A stretch of DNA of 64,000 nt from Epichloe hybrida (GCA_019022495.1 JAFEKR010000054.1:62001-126000); one strand, 5' to 3'; counted from the stretch's first letter, positions 22,741-36,700 are shown. Notes: a model not told the origin generated them from the sequence alone. Made by a program: numbers and translations.

Positions 22741-25700
22741 ATATAACTTATATAATACTTAACTAGAATAACCCTATAGTCCTAAGAGACTAATAAGTAT
22801 TATACTATTCTCTCTTTTATTATATAGTAAAGCCTCTCTTTATAAGTCTAAAAGAATTTAACACATATAAGATAAACTAATATAATACTAGTTACTAAAA
22901 TAATATAATTAATTAAAAGTAATTACGGGTTTAAGGCTAATTTAGCTATTATTAAACTACTATAATAGTTCTCTTAGTCTAAGAGGGCTAATTTCTCTAT
23001 AACATAAGCTTAGCTAGATTACTACTAGAACCTTTAGAACTAAATCTATAAGATTAAAAAGATCCCTAATATTATTTAGGTATTATAGACTATTAAAGCA
23101 ATTAAAGGCTTAATACCTAATATTTATAATACTTAGAAGATTAAGGGATTCTCTAAATTAAAGCTTATAAAAGAGAGTATGCTTACTTACTTAATATATA
23201 AAGCTAATAAGCCTTAGAAGGACTAAAAGGTTAACTATATAACCTAATAAAAGAATAATAAGGATAATGCTAATATAAAAGGTAAAGGTAAAGCTCTAAT
23301 AAAGAAAAACAAAACCTCTAAGACTATTAAGCTAGATTATAGTTATTTAATCTCTCCTAGGTAACTAATTTATTTAAAGGATAATTATTAGAAACTTTAT
23401 TTAGAGAAGAGGCCTAATTTAATAAAGAAAAAAGGTAACTTAACTATAACTACTACTACTGCCTCTCTAGATATTATTACTATAGGAAGTAACCTCTCTC
23501 TTATAGTAATTAACTAGGACTATTCCTTTTAAATATTAGTAAATTACCTTATAAAGGAAGACTATATTCTTAACTCTAGATGTAATACTTACATATTTAA
23601 TATAACTAAATAGTTTACTTATTTAAACACTAATATAATTACTAGACTAATAATATTAAGTAATAGAGAATAACTTAATGTTAAAGGCATTAGTAATATT
23701 AAACTCCCTATTAGTAAAGGCTATCTAAAACTTTCTAATGCCTAATAGGCACTAAAGGCTAAAGTTAATATAATCTCGCTAGGCCTTCTTAAGTAAGAAG
23801 GTATTATTATAGATAGATTTAAAGATTAATTAATCTTAAAGTCTATAGGCAATACTATTGCTTCTTATAACTAGAAGTCTAATATTTTAATATTAATTCT
23901 TAGGGAGGAGAAACCTTAATTTAATTTCGTGGCTTTATTAAGCAAATCTATTACTAAGAAGGTGGAATTTAGCCTCTTATATAAAAGACTTAGGCATATA
24001 AGGAAAGAATAAATTATACTAGCTTATAAAGAGATAGGAATTATAATTAACCTTACCTCCTTAATTAATTTCTAGTGCTTAGCTTGCCTTTTATTAAAGG
24101 CCCCTTAAATAATTTATTAAGAAAACTCTAATAATATAACTACCTTTCTTTCTTATATATTCTAGGACTTTATTAAACATAAGCCTAAAGGCTTTAGAGG
24201 GAAGAAGCATATATTATATATAATTAATACCTATATATGCTTTTACTAGGTAATCCTAACTATTAATAAAGCTAGTGTAGTTAAAGTAATTTAAGCTTAG
24301 AAGACTACTATTAAAAATATAAGTAGTGGTTTTACTATTAAATACTTCTATATAGATAATATAACTAAATTCCTTAGAGAGAAGTTTAAACTCTTCTATT
24401 AGAAAGAGGGAATTATCTATTAAACTAGCGCTCTATACATTCCTACCTATTAAGGTCTTATTAAATACGCTAGTTAAACCCTTATAAAGATAGTATAATC
24501 CTTAATAACTAAAGCTAAATTACTAGAACTTCTCTAGCTATATACTATAAAACACATAGCTAAAATCACTAATCTATTGCTTATATATAGCAATAAGGAT
24601 AATTAATCTCCTTAGTAAGCATTATTTAACGTACTAAGCCTTAAAAATAACGCCTTAATTTAACACTTACGCACGTGGGGATATATTATATATATATGTA
24701 TTCCTAACGAACGTTGCGTTTAATTATAAAAAATAGCGCTATAAGCTAAGAAGGGTTAACTTATAGGCATAGATAGCCCTAAATATTACCTTTATAAAGT
24801 TTAGATCCCTAAAGATTAGAGGATTATATATATAAGGGATAGATGCTTTAATAAGAATATACCTATGCTCACTAAATTCAAGGCTAATAAGACTATTTAT
24901 ATTATAGACCTTATTAACCTTTCTTTTGCTAAAGAAGGCTATTATATTATTAACGTTTTACCTATAGAAAAACCTCTTCCCTAGCCTATTAGTAATATTA
25001 AATAAAAGAAGGTCTATTTTATAAATAACTCCTTAGTTTCCTTAGAAATAGATAAGAATTACTACTCTTTTAAGAAGGAAGATAATTCTCTTACTAGGAC
25101 TAAGCCTTTACTATCTTAGAGCTCTCTTCTAATGCCCTCTAAGAGTTCTCCTTAAAGGGACCTTATAAGCTAATAATAATAAATTATTAAAGAGAATGCT
25201 ATTCTCCTAAGGTATTAGCCTAAGGCTTTCCTAGATAAAGAAGCTAAAGATAATAATAATACTATTATTTAATAATAACTTAAACTAGAACCTAAGCCCC
25301 TAAGATAATCTCTTTAATCTAATATATATTAAGATTACCTTAATATTGTAATATCTAGTAAGAAGAAAGCCCTTCCTCTAGGATCTTATTAATTAAACCT
25401 TATGATTTATTATTATAATAATAACCTATATAATAATAAAGTGGAGGAAATCACTACCTTATATGCGTTCCTAATGCTTAAAGTAGCTAATATAGCTAAT
25501 ATAAAGATTAACATTCTATTTAATTAGTATAAGGCTAAAGCTATAGATAACTATTATAACTTCTAGAGACTTACTAAAAAAAAGGAACTTCTTAAAATTA
25601 ATAAAAAGAACTACTAGGATCTAGTATTTACTTCTAAAGATATAAAGATCTTTAATAGCTAATAGGTTTATACTATAAAGTACCTAATTAATCTTAACCC

Positions 25701-27169
25701 CTATCTAAAGGTAAGATAAGTTATAAGAGAAAACTAGAATCTAGAGGTCTTTAGTAATAAGGACCTTTACATAGTAGTAATACACTTAGTTTCTTTATAA
25801 GTATTTTATATACTTATTACTACCTTTAACTATAATTAGTAGTAATATAATATTATAAATGCCTTCCTTAATACTAAAGTATAAGGAGATATTTATATTA
25901 AATAACCTTATAGCCACTTAGATAGTATAACTAGAGTTTATAAGCTTAAAAGAGCTCTTTATAGCTTACTTATTTCTTCTCTTTAGTAGCTAGATAATAT
26001 TACTAAGGAACTTAAATAGTAAGGCTTTAAGAGGCTATTAAGTAAACTCTGTATTTTTTAATATAATAATATTATACTTTTTCTATATATAAATAATATA
26101 ATTATTATAGGAAAGACCCTTATGATTATTATAAATATTATTAAGGAATTATAGAAATACTATAAATTAAAGTATTTAGGTAATATTAAGCTATTTCTTA
26201 GCATTAAATTTATCTATAATTATGCTAATTACACTATGCTTCTTCACTAAAGGCTTTATATATAACTATTATAAAGAAATTTAATATTAATAACCTTAAT
26301 GCTTTAAACGTTTCCTAGCTTTTAAAGACCGTTATTCTAGCTAATTAAAAAGAGCTTAATATAGTTTATAACCTCTTTAACTAGGCGAAACACATAGGAA
26401 GCTTTAACTAGCTTTTAGTATTTATATAACCTAATATTATATTTATAGTTAATTAACTTTATAGTGTAAATTCCACACTAAAAAGTAAGTATATGTGGAT
26501 CTTAAGAAATACCTTTAGTAATACCTTATAGGAGTAGATAATTTAGGAATTATTCTTAGAGGATATAGTTCTTTAAACCCTAAATTAATACTTTAAGTAA
26601 AGGGATTTAGTAATACCTCTCTTACTAATAACCTAGATATAAGATATTTAACTATAGGGTATGTTATAACCCTTGCTAGAGGATGTATTCTTTAGTAGTT
26701 AAAGAAATAAACTCTTATAGCCCTTAGCTTTATAAAAGCTAAATTTATTAACCTTATACTAACTAGCCTCTTAATGCTCTAGGTTACTTAACTTCTTAAT
26801 AACTTTAGAATTAAGTAATTATACCTATTACTACTATTTATAGATAGCTAGAATATAAAAGTAAATATACTTAATAAGAAGCATAAGGGACGCACTTATT
26901 ATAGTAATTTATACTATAAATAGATTATATAGAAAGCTTATTAAGGGGATTTTTGTCTTTAATAGATTAGCACTAAATAAATAATTACTAATGGATTTAT
27001 AAAAGGTTTAGAATACGTTAAACATAGTGATTTTATTTGCCTTCTTTAAATAATAAAGGCTAAGGACTTTATAAAGGGAGATATTTTAGAGACTTTATAA
27101 ATAACCTTAATTTTTTTTTACTTTTCCTTTCTTCCTTTTATTACTAGCTAAATATGCTACTAGGGGCAG
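22741..27169 (+). pseudogene. copia pol remnant (integrase, reverse transcriptase, RNase H)
   Basis: On the plus strand an integrase segment is readable near 24,178-24,250 (HKPKGFRGKKHILYIINTY). The reverse transcriptase begins near 25,859 with AFLNTKV, continues with VYKLKRALYSL near 25,935, and has the catalytic box near 26,062-26,115 as LYINNIIIIGK, where YVDD is expected. In-frame stops (mostly TAA/TAG in place of CAA, CAG and TGG codons) occur throughout. The gene order integrase-RT identifies copia rather than gypsy. Confidence 0.85.
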
Positions 27170-27438
27170 TGTTAAGGATATTTATAGCCTTACATTATAG
27201 CCTTAGATATTAGGCATTACTCTTATTATCCCCTCTTTATTTAATAATGTAGCTTCCTGCATTGCGTTTAATATTGCGGTTTATCGTAGGCTTTGTTTAA
27301 AGACCTAGATTTATTACTTATAGATTTAAAGCTTATAAGCTTCCCTTTTCTCTTCTAGATTACGAATTCCTAGATAGCAATTCTACATTATTATCTTCTC
27401 TTCTAATCACTCTTTGCCTCCGTCTGCATCATTCCACA
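27170..27438 (+). repeat. 3' LTR of the copia element
   Basis: 269 bp. The inner left half is AT-converted and the outer 80 bp keep GC positions. It is followed by the target duplication CCTGG. Confidence 0.93.
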
Positions 27439-27443
27439 CCTGG

Positions 27444-27987
27444 CATTCTCACACAACTTAGTACCCATGACTTATTACCCACGACTTACCCTGCGGTGCT
27501 CTGTGGAGCTCTGCGGGGCGGGCTAAATAGGGAGCATCCGTTTTGCCTCGGTTAGTTAGCAGCGTTTCGGGGGGAAGCAGCACCGGAGGCAGCACCTGCC
27601 ATTTTATGCTTGTGCTGCTTGTGCCAACCTGTTTAGATAGTAGCAGTCCAGGGGGGCCTCGGTCCGTTACGTTGAAATAGAGACATCCATCGACCACCAT
27701 CCGTATCATCTGCATCATCCGTTTCATCTGGCTTTCGTCACTGACAAAGCTTGGCTTCCTTCTCCTCCGCGCTCGGGATTCGCGATTTTCGCAACAGCTG
27801 CTTTCCGCGGGAAGAATCGGTATCGTGGGCCGTCTAGGTACCCACGCCAGACGTCGACGATAACGCCAGACCCTTGACCCGCCGTGTCCGGAGCCAAGCG
27901 CATCACCGCGCAGAATCGTCTGGGGAACGTGAAGCAAGCCAAAAAAGACACGATCAGGTGCGGCAGACACTTCACCAATTTTCCGGC
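27444..27987. promoter_or_regulatory. upstream region of the acyl-CoA-binding protein gene
   Basis: This 544-bp normal-GC stretch lies between the copia target duplication and the start codon. It presumably holds the promoter, cut short by the transposon. The long open frame on the opposite strand (27,458-28,063) has no recognisable domain and covers the first exon, so it is not called. Confidence 0.45.
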
Positions 27988-28991
27988 ATGGCCGACTCTG
28001 TGGGTGCGTAAGAGGTCCCCCCATTCGATATTGTCCTTTTGTTGACGCCGTGCATTTATTCAACAGACCGCGTATTCGTCCATGCGCTCAACACGGTCAA
28101 GAAGATTCCCAAGACGGGTGCGTCGCGGCCGCCGCCCTCTGACCGACTGCGTCTCTATGGCCTCTACAAGCAAGCAATGGAGGGGGATGTCGATGGCGTC
28201 ATGGAGCAACCCACAGCAGGTCCCTTTCTCACAGCAGAAGAACTTCAAAGAGAACGAGACAAGTGGGATGCGTGGAATGCGCAAAAAGGCCTCAGTCGGA
28301 CAGAGGCGAAACGGAGATATGTCGAGGCCCTCATCGAGACCATGTATCGATACGCCAACACAACGTACGTTGGCGCCGAGCCAAACCACCCCTCGATCCA
28401 ACCAAAAAACGGCCCTGCTAATAATCACCCTCCAGTGATGCTATCGAACTCGTGACGGAGCTAGAATTCGTGTGGAATCAGATCAAGCACAACACGCCGA
28501 GCTCGACCGACTCATCCCCCAAAGCGACCGCCTCCTCAAACAAGGCACGCCGCCAATTCCAGCAGCCCCTGAGCGGATCCGAGGGCCCGATGAAGATTTT
28601 AAGCCCCATGAGCGAACAGGACGAGGCCGAATTACGATCACAAAAGTTGGTGGACATCGATGATGAGGTTGAAGAAAGTAGGGAACAGAAGTCGTCGAGG
28701 TGGCAAAAGAAGGTCGAGCGAGCCGTAACCAAACTGTCGGCAGAGGTTGCTGCGTTGCGGGAGCAGATTACGACGGGCAGGGAATGGCGGTCAAAGAGGG
28801 ACCGAAGCTTCCATGCGTGGTTTGGCTGGATACTATGGGTGATGTTGAAGCACTTGGTCGTCGACTGCGTCCTGCTTGCCATTGTCCTGGTATGGATGCG
28901 GAAACGCAAGGATCGTCGACTCGAGGATTTGGTCCGATCTACGTTGAAGCTTATCAGAGAATATGTACAAAAGGTCCTGCCAACAAGGTGA
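27988..28991 (+). CDS. atg37: membrane-anchored acyl-CoA-binding protein, Atg37/ACBD5-like
   Basis: Exons 27988-28003, 28067-28364 and 28436-28991, with introns of 63 and 71 nt, give 289 residues. The 16-nt first exon encodes MADSV and one base of the next codon. The ACBP domain covers residues 5-100 and is readable as DRVFVHALNTVKKIP, RLRLYGLYKQAMEGDV and KWDAWNAQKGLSRTEAKRRY, including the Tyr/Lys acyl-CoA contacts. A polar linker and a coiled coil (about residues 185-220) follow. One strong membrane segment comes next (WFGWILWVMLKHLVVDCVLL onward), ending in a basic tail. ACBP plus C-terminal anchor is the layout of fungal Atg37 and animal ACBD5, peroxisomal proteins acting in pexophagy and lipid handling. 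The function is inferred from that layout. Confidence 0.85.
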
Positions 28992-29440
28992 TTGAGCCAG
29001 TGAGTACTTCACAACGACAGATGAAGCGGAGTAAACAAGACGTGTTACAATCAAGTTTTCTGGGGCCGCGCGGAAACTCGCTTCGAGGCAGGCGAGTCTT
29101 ATTATCGCCAAGGCCCAGAGCAGAAGAACTGCTGACAGAGGAGCTGGCGCCCATCAATCGTTAAGACATCACATTGGTTTCCATTCAGAAACATCTTTCT
29201 CCAGACCCAAACGCTCATGTTCAAAATGAGCTTGAGGACGAACATGGACTTCCTCCCTTGTGCTGAAAACAGATAGGAGCAGGTCCATGCCAGCATAGAA
29301 GTGCCAGATAGACCAATGCAAGCATGCGCAGTTCAATGTATTGTATAATTTACTCTGATGAGATACAACCCATGTTTTCACAAGGCTGCCACAAGCCCTG
29401 CGGACCCGTCCACATTTACGTAAGTGTCACACCTGTCACC
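28992..29440. other. 3' flank of the atg37-like gene up to the first foldback element
   Basis: Normal-GC sequence holding the 3' UTR and a short unannotated flank. It ends sharply at 29441, where an AGAGTATTTG terminus begins. No gene is seen. Confidence 0.5.
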
Positions 29441-30531
29441 AGAGTATTTGTAGTGTAGTTAGTGTAGTTTTTAGGAAAAATTTGTATTTATAGTGTAGTT
29501 TTTTTTTTCTTATAGTTAGTGTAGTTACTAACTACACTAACTACATTACGCTATAAAAACTATAAATATATTATTAGTAATAAAAAAAGTAAGCCTTTTT
29601 ATTAGTTATTATTATTATAAGGATTAAAAGAAGGCTAGTTATATAAAAGCTTTTATTATTACCTATTTTACCTAATTAGTTATCTAATTTATAATATTTA
29701 CCTATTTTAAGGATTTTACTATAACTAGGGTTATATATAATATTATAACTTTTTAATAATACTATTATACCTAATACTTTATTTTACTAATATAACTTAA
29801 AGAAAAACCTTCTTATTATTTTAACTATTACTATTAATTATTTTATATTTTAAAATGTTATTATTATTATTTTAAATAAAAAATACCCTAAACTAATAGA
29901 ATAAAATTAATTAAGAAATCTAGATAAATTACTAGAAGTTAATAGAATATATACTTAGTACTTAAATCTTATTCTTAATATAATAAGAACTTAAAAAAAG
30001 CTTAAACTATTTATTTAAGATTTAAACTAATTAAATATTACTTTTAGCTTTATAATTCTAAAGCCTTAAGAAGTTATATATAGTAACTTTATATATCTTA
30101 TTACTATGATATATAAATAAAGAATATAATAAACTAATATTTATAATCTATTAATAAAGAATTAATAGTATTATTTTAATTACCCTATATAGCTTAATTA
30201 AGCTATAAAAAATAAGTTTAACTTATTTTTAAAAATAATACTAGGACTTAGTTTTATATAATATACTATACTTATTATAAAAGCTTTAATAACTTTTATA
30301 ACCTTAATTACTATTATTACTATTATTACTATTATTACTATTATTACTATTATTACTATTATTACTATTATTACTATTATTTTACTTTTATTATTATTTT
30401 TAAAAATATAAAAGAGAATTTTTTTTTATATTATTATTATTTTTAAAAACCTTAAAATACTAAGTTATTAAAAACTATAGCTTTTTCTATAGTAATTTCC
30501 TTATACTTACTTATATTTATATTTAAGTTAT
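29441..30531. mobile_element. foldback (long inverted-repeat) element, left part, copy A1
   Basis: It begins AGAGTATTTGTAGTGTAG and shares its order of blocks with the complete copy at 44,214-46,217: GTAGTGTAG runs, then GGATTAAAAGAAGGCTAG, then AAAGCTTTTATTATTACC, then a microsatellite of ATTACTATT (30,307-30,376). It is cut at 30,531 by the gypsy element that follows. No protein-coding potential is visible. Confidence 0.75.
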
Positions 30532-30748
30532 TGTTATAGACTGGCCCCTAGGCGACTGCAATAGGGCGTTAATATAGTATTAAGAGACTTAAGGAGAAAG
30601 GAGAAAGGGTAAGAGGCTATCCCTAGTAGTGCCCCTTATACCCCTTAGGCTACTTATATAAGCCTCCTTTCCTTACCCTAATTACTTTTACCACTCCCCT
30701 CTCTAACTACTATATAGATAATACTTAGGTAAAGCCTAAGCCCTTATA
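30532..30748 (-). repeat. gypsy LTR (3' in element sense)
   Basis: 217 bp, collinear with 37403-37619. GC positions are kept at its outer left end and lost toward the interior. Confidence 0.88.
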
Positions 30749-33700
30749 TATACCCTTACTTAGGCGTGTCTAATAAGTCCCCTTTTTATAATAGTCCTAT
30801 AAATTATCCTATAGGTAATTAATCCTATTCCTTACTTATTATTATTAGGTGCGTAATATATTTACCCCGCTAGCTATTACGTGGTAATAGTAACTACCTT
30901 ACTTCTATGCCTTAGTTTTGTAGTGTATGTAATGTGTTTACCTCACTAACCTATTATTTATTATAGTCTCTAGCCTTACTCTTACTAGTTTATTAATCAC
31001 TTAATATAGGTTTAAAACTATATATAAATATCTTACTTAGTTTCTTTTTATATCTTACCTTCCCTTATATAATACTATCCCTTTACTATTATGATTTTAT
31101 TATACCTTCCCCTTTATCCTATTAGAACCTCCTTCTTAAATAATTATTCTCCTATTAAAATATACCTTATAATCTATCTAACCTTTCTTTACCCCTAGCT
31201 AGACTTACTATGCCTTTAGCCTATTTTATTAGCAAGTTTCTTATAAAGAGTAACTTAAATAATAATTAATATACTACTCCCTAATTAGTCTAGTGCCCTT
31301 ATAGGCTATATATAAAACAAGCCCTTACTACTAGTGTTCTAGAATATTATTCACCTAAATCTAGAGAATTATGCCCTTTATATTAGAAGTAATACCTTTC
31401 CTATATATAGTACACTAGGCTTTTATTTACTAACCCTTATCTCTATTACGCGCTAAAGGATATTAAGGCAGAGATTACTATAGGTATATATATTATTAAA
31501 CCTAGAGTCCCTAAAACTTTAAGTATAAAAAAGAAAATACCTATACTATCCTAAAGGTTTTACTACCTTATTAGTTAGTAAAACTCCCTCCTTACCTAAG
31601 CTTAGTTTAATCTAGCTCCTATATAGTTAGCCCTTAGGGCATCCCTTACTAATAATACTACTATAATAAATATAACTAGTCTTAAAGTCACCCCTTTTAT
31701 TAGCGCTAGCCCTTTAGCTAGCTATAGTATAGCCTATTCTATATAGTAAGCTATAAGCGTTTTATTCTAATAGAACTAGTAAGTTATTAGTAAACTAACT
31801 ATAATATATAAAGAGATATATAAGTAGTTTTCTACGCTTCTCTAAGCTTTAATGCCTTATTACTAGGATAAAATCTAGTAATATATTTAAATTACTAGGT
31901 TAAGTAATAAATCTCCTTTTTATTACTACTAGTAACTATTACGCTTCCCTTCTATAATAGGTCTAACTTATAATTATATTCCTAGAGCCTTAGGAGCTAG
32001 CTATCCCCTAGCTAGAAATAATACTCCTCCCCCCCTTAGTTATCCTTCTCTTACTTACTGCTTACCTACTAGGTCTCTTATTATACCCCCTTTTATATAT
32101 ACTCCCTATACTAACCTTATTTACACTATCTAAGTCCTAGGTTATACCTAAGGTAAATAAGGTAAATAACTTATTATACTATAACTATTACCTAGTAATA
32201 ATAATACTATAGCTATAGTAGCTATAGCATAACTCTAGATAGAGGTAATACGCCCTTATTTATCTTCTTCTAGTAATTTAGGTAATAACTTAATAAATAA
32301 TTATCCTTATTAAGTAATAGTAGTAAAATATAGTAATTTAGTGCCTTAGGTGCTTATTAAAGTCTTTATAAGTATATAAGTCTTTTAAAATTAATTTAGT
32401 TTATTATTATATTATATATCTCCTTATTTTACCTTAAACTTATTAAGGGCCTATATTTATACTATATTCTCTAATAGTTCTTATATAGGCTATATATAAC
32501 TTACTTACTTAATAAGTATATTATATCTTTTACCTTAGCCTAAGGCATTCTAAGCTACTAGGATTTGCTTAACCTAATATTCCTTAATAAGTTTATTATT
32601 ACCTTTTATAAGGACTTATTCTAGTCCTAGATAGGAGTCCTAGAGCTTTTAACTAAGGAGAGAGTTCTCTATAGTGTGTTTAATAAGGTTTATATAAAAT
32701 ACTAGGTAAATACCTCTTAGGATATTAAGCTATACTATAAGTAGTATTAGGACTTCTATAACTATATACTTTGCTATTACTTAATTAAGTTTCTATAAGG
32801 GGTAGTTAGTTTTAATATTTTTAAGTAAAAGCTATACCTTATCTCTAACCTAGAACTATTTCACTAGCTAATATAAAGTAAACATAGTGTCTTACTGCCT
32901 TTATTATATATAAGCTATTATAGCTTACGCTAGATAAGTACCCTCCTAGAGGTGCTTAAGAAACTATATTACTTACCCCTTTAGTATTATTATAGAAGTA
33001 AATATATCTAGTAATACCTAGACTAGCTCTAGGTTATAGCTATATAGTAGCTTATTTAGGCTAACTTCTATTATAGAAGATAGCCTATTATTAATTATAA
33101 GCTAGTAAGTAACTAGATATTCTAGCTAGTTAAACTATAAGAAGGAGACTATAATATATAGTATTACCTATACCTCTTAGTTTACTTACTCTATATTACT
33201 ATTAGTTTATAGGTAATATAATATAAAAAGTAACTAATTAATCCTAACTAGGGAGTATAATATTATCTAAAACTTTCCTAACTAATCTAAACTATAATTT
33301 ATAATAATTAATTAAGGAAACCCCCTAAACCACTACTAAACTATTTTAAACCTCTCTATATATTCCTTAGCTCCTATAGAAGTTATAGCCTTAAGCTAAA
33401 CAAATTTAGAGAGTTAATTTATAATAACTATTAGGTATTATAGCTTTTCTAGGGATAGTGCTAGTAAGTTTATTATAAAGTTAATAGAGATTTATAACTA
33501 GAACTAGTTAGGGATAGGTAAAGGCTTTAGTAAGCCCTAGCGCTATTAATAGCTCTTATAATTACTATAGTAGTAATAGTTACAAATAAACCTAGTGATA
33601 TCTTATAACATTTTATCCTAGTAAAACTACTATTATAAGATTTAGAACGTGGTGTTATAGCCTAGGTGCCTTACTACTAGTAAATTATAGCATTATTATA

Positions 33701-36700
33701 TTAGGGTTATTATAAGAGACTCCTACACTAGGACCTAGGTATAGCCCCTAAACTAGAGCGCCCTATAAGCGCTTATAGAATAATCTACTACTTACTCTCT
33801 TATAAGTACCTTGATAGGAAACCTTTAGGCCCTTTCCTAGATAGCCCTTAATTAGATGCTATATATAAGGTCTAAGATAATAGCCTAGTCCTATAAGGTC
33901 TAAAGGTATTTAGTAGTAAAGAGAACCCTACTAGCTAGTAGTAGCGTTATACTATTATTATCTTACTATTTGTTTAGCGTTAGTAAGAGCTATGTAATAG
34001 TAATAGGTTATAGGATATATCCTATCCTAGAGGTTACCCCTTCCTAGTCTTATTCCCTTTAATAAAGAGTATTAGGCTACTATGCCTATATACTAGGTCT
34101 ATACTAGAGGTAGAAATTAAATAGCATAAGTGTGTTTACCTATTAAGCCTACTACTCTAATATTAACTAGGGAGTTATAAAGTACTCTAGGTTTTTATAG
34201 TTTATATAGATTATAAACAGACTAGAAACGCCCTATAGCTTAGCTAACTATACCTTAAGGCATAAGATAATAGCTAATAATTCCTTATTATAGATTATAT
34301 AGTTCTTTTGTAAGGTTATAAGGCTAGTAAAGTGGTAGGTAACTAGGTATATAATGCTATTCTAGCCTTACTAGGAAAGGTATCCTTTAATAGCTATTCC
34401 TAAATAATTAGCTTTTATTACTATAGGGAGATTTAGGTCCTATTATACTAGTACTAGGTACGTAATAAAGGTGTCTTTTAGCCTATTAAAGGTATTGTTC
34501 TCTTTAGGTCCTTATTAAAAAGGGATATTTCTCTTAGTTAATTATATTAGCGGTGCTACTAGTTCTAAAAAGTTACTAATAAAGTTATAGTAAAAGTTAG
34601 TAAACCTTAGGAAGCTATAGACCCCCTAAAGTTTTATTAGGGCTACTTACTCCTTAATAGCTATGACCTTTACTAGGTCTAGATAGATAGAATAACTTAC
34701 TATAATAATATATCCTAGGTATTAAACCTCCTTTACTATAAATATAGACTTATTAAGGTTTAAGTATAAACTTATATCCCTTAGGTAGCCTAATATTAAC
34801 TAGACTTTAGCTATATAGTCTTTCCTTAATCCCCCTAAGTAAACTAAGATATTATTTAAGTACGCTATAATAAAGTCCCTTAATGTATTCCCTAAGGACT
34901 TATTAATATAATATTAGAATATTACTAGTGTGCTAGCTAGGCTAAAGGGGTAAACTAGCTACTTAAATAGCCTAAACCTAGTTTAAAACACTATTAGGTA
35001 CTCCTAGCCCTTAGTAATCTATAGCTTATAAAACGCTATATAAATATTTACCTTTATAAACTAGTGTGCCTAGGATAAGGAATAGAGTGTCTCCTTAATT
35101 AATAGGAGAGAATAGTAATCCTATGCTATTATCTTATTAAGAGTGTAGTAGTTTACGTAAAAACGCTAACCCTTATTAGCCTTTTTAATAAGAAAAACTA
35201 GAGCTATAGCTAATAATAAGCTAGCATAGATCTAACCCTTATCTATTAAGTCTATAATCTAGCGCCTAACCTCTAGAAGCTAGTCCCTTAGTATATTATA
35301 TAGTAGTCCCTAAGGGAGCGTTAGTTTAGACCTATCCTAATTCTTACGTAAGTATATATAGTGATTAAGGGACCCCTAATAAGGAGGTAAGCTATTAGCT
35401 TTAGCCTTATTAAAAAGGTCTGTGAAGTTAGCTAACTCCTTAGGTAATATTAATATGTTTAGGCTATTAGGTTTTGTCTTAGGCACTATAATCTATAGTA
35501 CTATTATTATCTCCCTAAGGCTTATAGTAATAAATATTATAGAAGTGTCCTTCCTCTAGTGTGCTTAGCGTGCTTCTATAGTATATAAGGACTTAATAAT
35601 CCCTTATACTAGAGTCTTTACCCTACGCGTAAAGGCTTTAGAGACACATAAGCCCTTTACTACTCTAATAACTAATTGCTATTTTACTATGTAAATAACT
35701 ATATTACGATGTTCTAGCTATAGTATCCTAAGTATAATATCTTATATAAGGCCTAGGATAATATATAAATATACTAATAACTCCTAGCTATTAATGTCTA
35801 TTCTAGTGTGTACTATATAGGTAATTAAGGAGGTGTTCTCCTATACTCTCTTTCCTTTTCTTTTTATTTTTACTATAGTCTAGATATACCTTCTCTTTAG
35901 TAACTATATAAGCTCTAGGCTAAACTATTTTACTACTAACTTACTTATAGCACTATAATAATTATAACTATAATTAATCTAGATATTAATATAATAATAT
36001 ATATTAAAGAGTATAGGAATTAAGAATAGTAGTTAGTTTATATATTATACTATATCTTACTTTAACTCTATATAGCTTAAATAGTTATCTTATATTATAG
36101 TATATAGTTAGCCTTCTTACCCCTATATTAGACTTTGCTTAGGGGCTACTTATTTTCTATAGGGGAAATATTTACCTCCTTATTTATGCTTTCCTTATTC
36201 ACTCTATGTAAGTTAATGCTAACCTATAGGGGATAGGGCAGGAGGAAGGTACACTTCTAAATGTAGTAGTCCTTAGATTTATATTATAGGTAATATCTTT
36301 TCTAATAGTGTTTAGCTAACTTTGCTTCTAATACCTATTTAGCCTATTATATATTTTATAGCTAGCTTTAGACCTTTCTCCTTCTTAACTAGCCTATTCT
36401 ATTTTCCTAATTAAGTCCTTACTACACATACCTTAGTTATTAGTATGTTACCCTTATAATTAGTCTAAGGTATAGGTTTAGCTAGCTATAGTTTACGTTA
36501 GGACTAGTACTTATTCTCTATAGCAAGGGCCTTAATATTAACTATAATCTTATAATATTATATAATAGCTATATACCACACACTCTAGCTAATACCCTAG
36601 CCTATACTAATTTCTCTTAAACGCTTATTAAGCGCTTATTAAAGCTTTACTAGCTTTATATTATCCCCCTAATAATCCCCTCTTACTAATAAGAGCTTCT

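Larger units (their letters stand above)
13637..27438 (+). mobile_element. Ty1/copia LTR retrotransposon, RIP-degraded, interrupted by a nested gypsy element
   Basis: LTRs of 269 bp at each end start TGTT and end CA (TA in the mutated inner end). They are flanked by a perfect 5-bp target duplication CCTGG at 13632-13636 and 27439-27443. Removing the nested element (14,854-22,735 plus one 5-bp duplication) leaves about 5.9 kb, normal for copia. A purine tract (AGGGGCAG) lies directly before the right LTR, setting plus-strand orientation. That agrees with the remains of integrase before reverse transcriptase on the plus strand, which is the copia gene order. Differences between the LTRs are transitions only. 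All reading frames are broken by stops, so the element is dead. Confidence 0.93.

Noticed and set aside
13640..27440. A possible centromere core, given the AT-rich composition
   Set aside because: The composition is fully explained by RIP of identifiable retrotransposons, and active genes lie close on both sides. Centromere identity would need CENP-A data.
27458..28063. 201-codon open frame on the minus strand over the atg37 promoter and first exon
   Set aside because: No domain or hydrophobic pattern resembling a known family, and it overlaps the better supported acyl-CoA-binding gene on the other strand.
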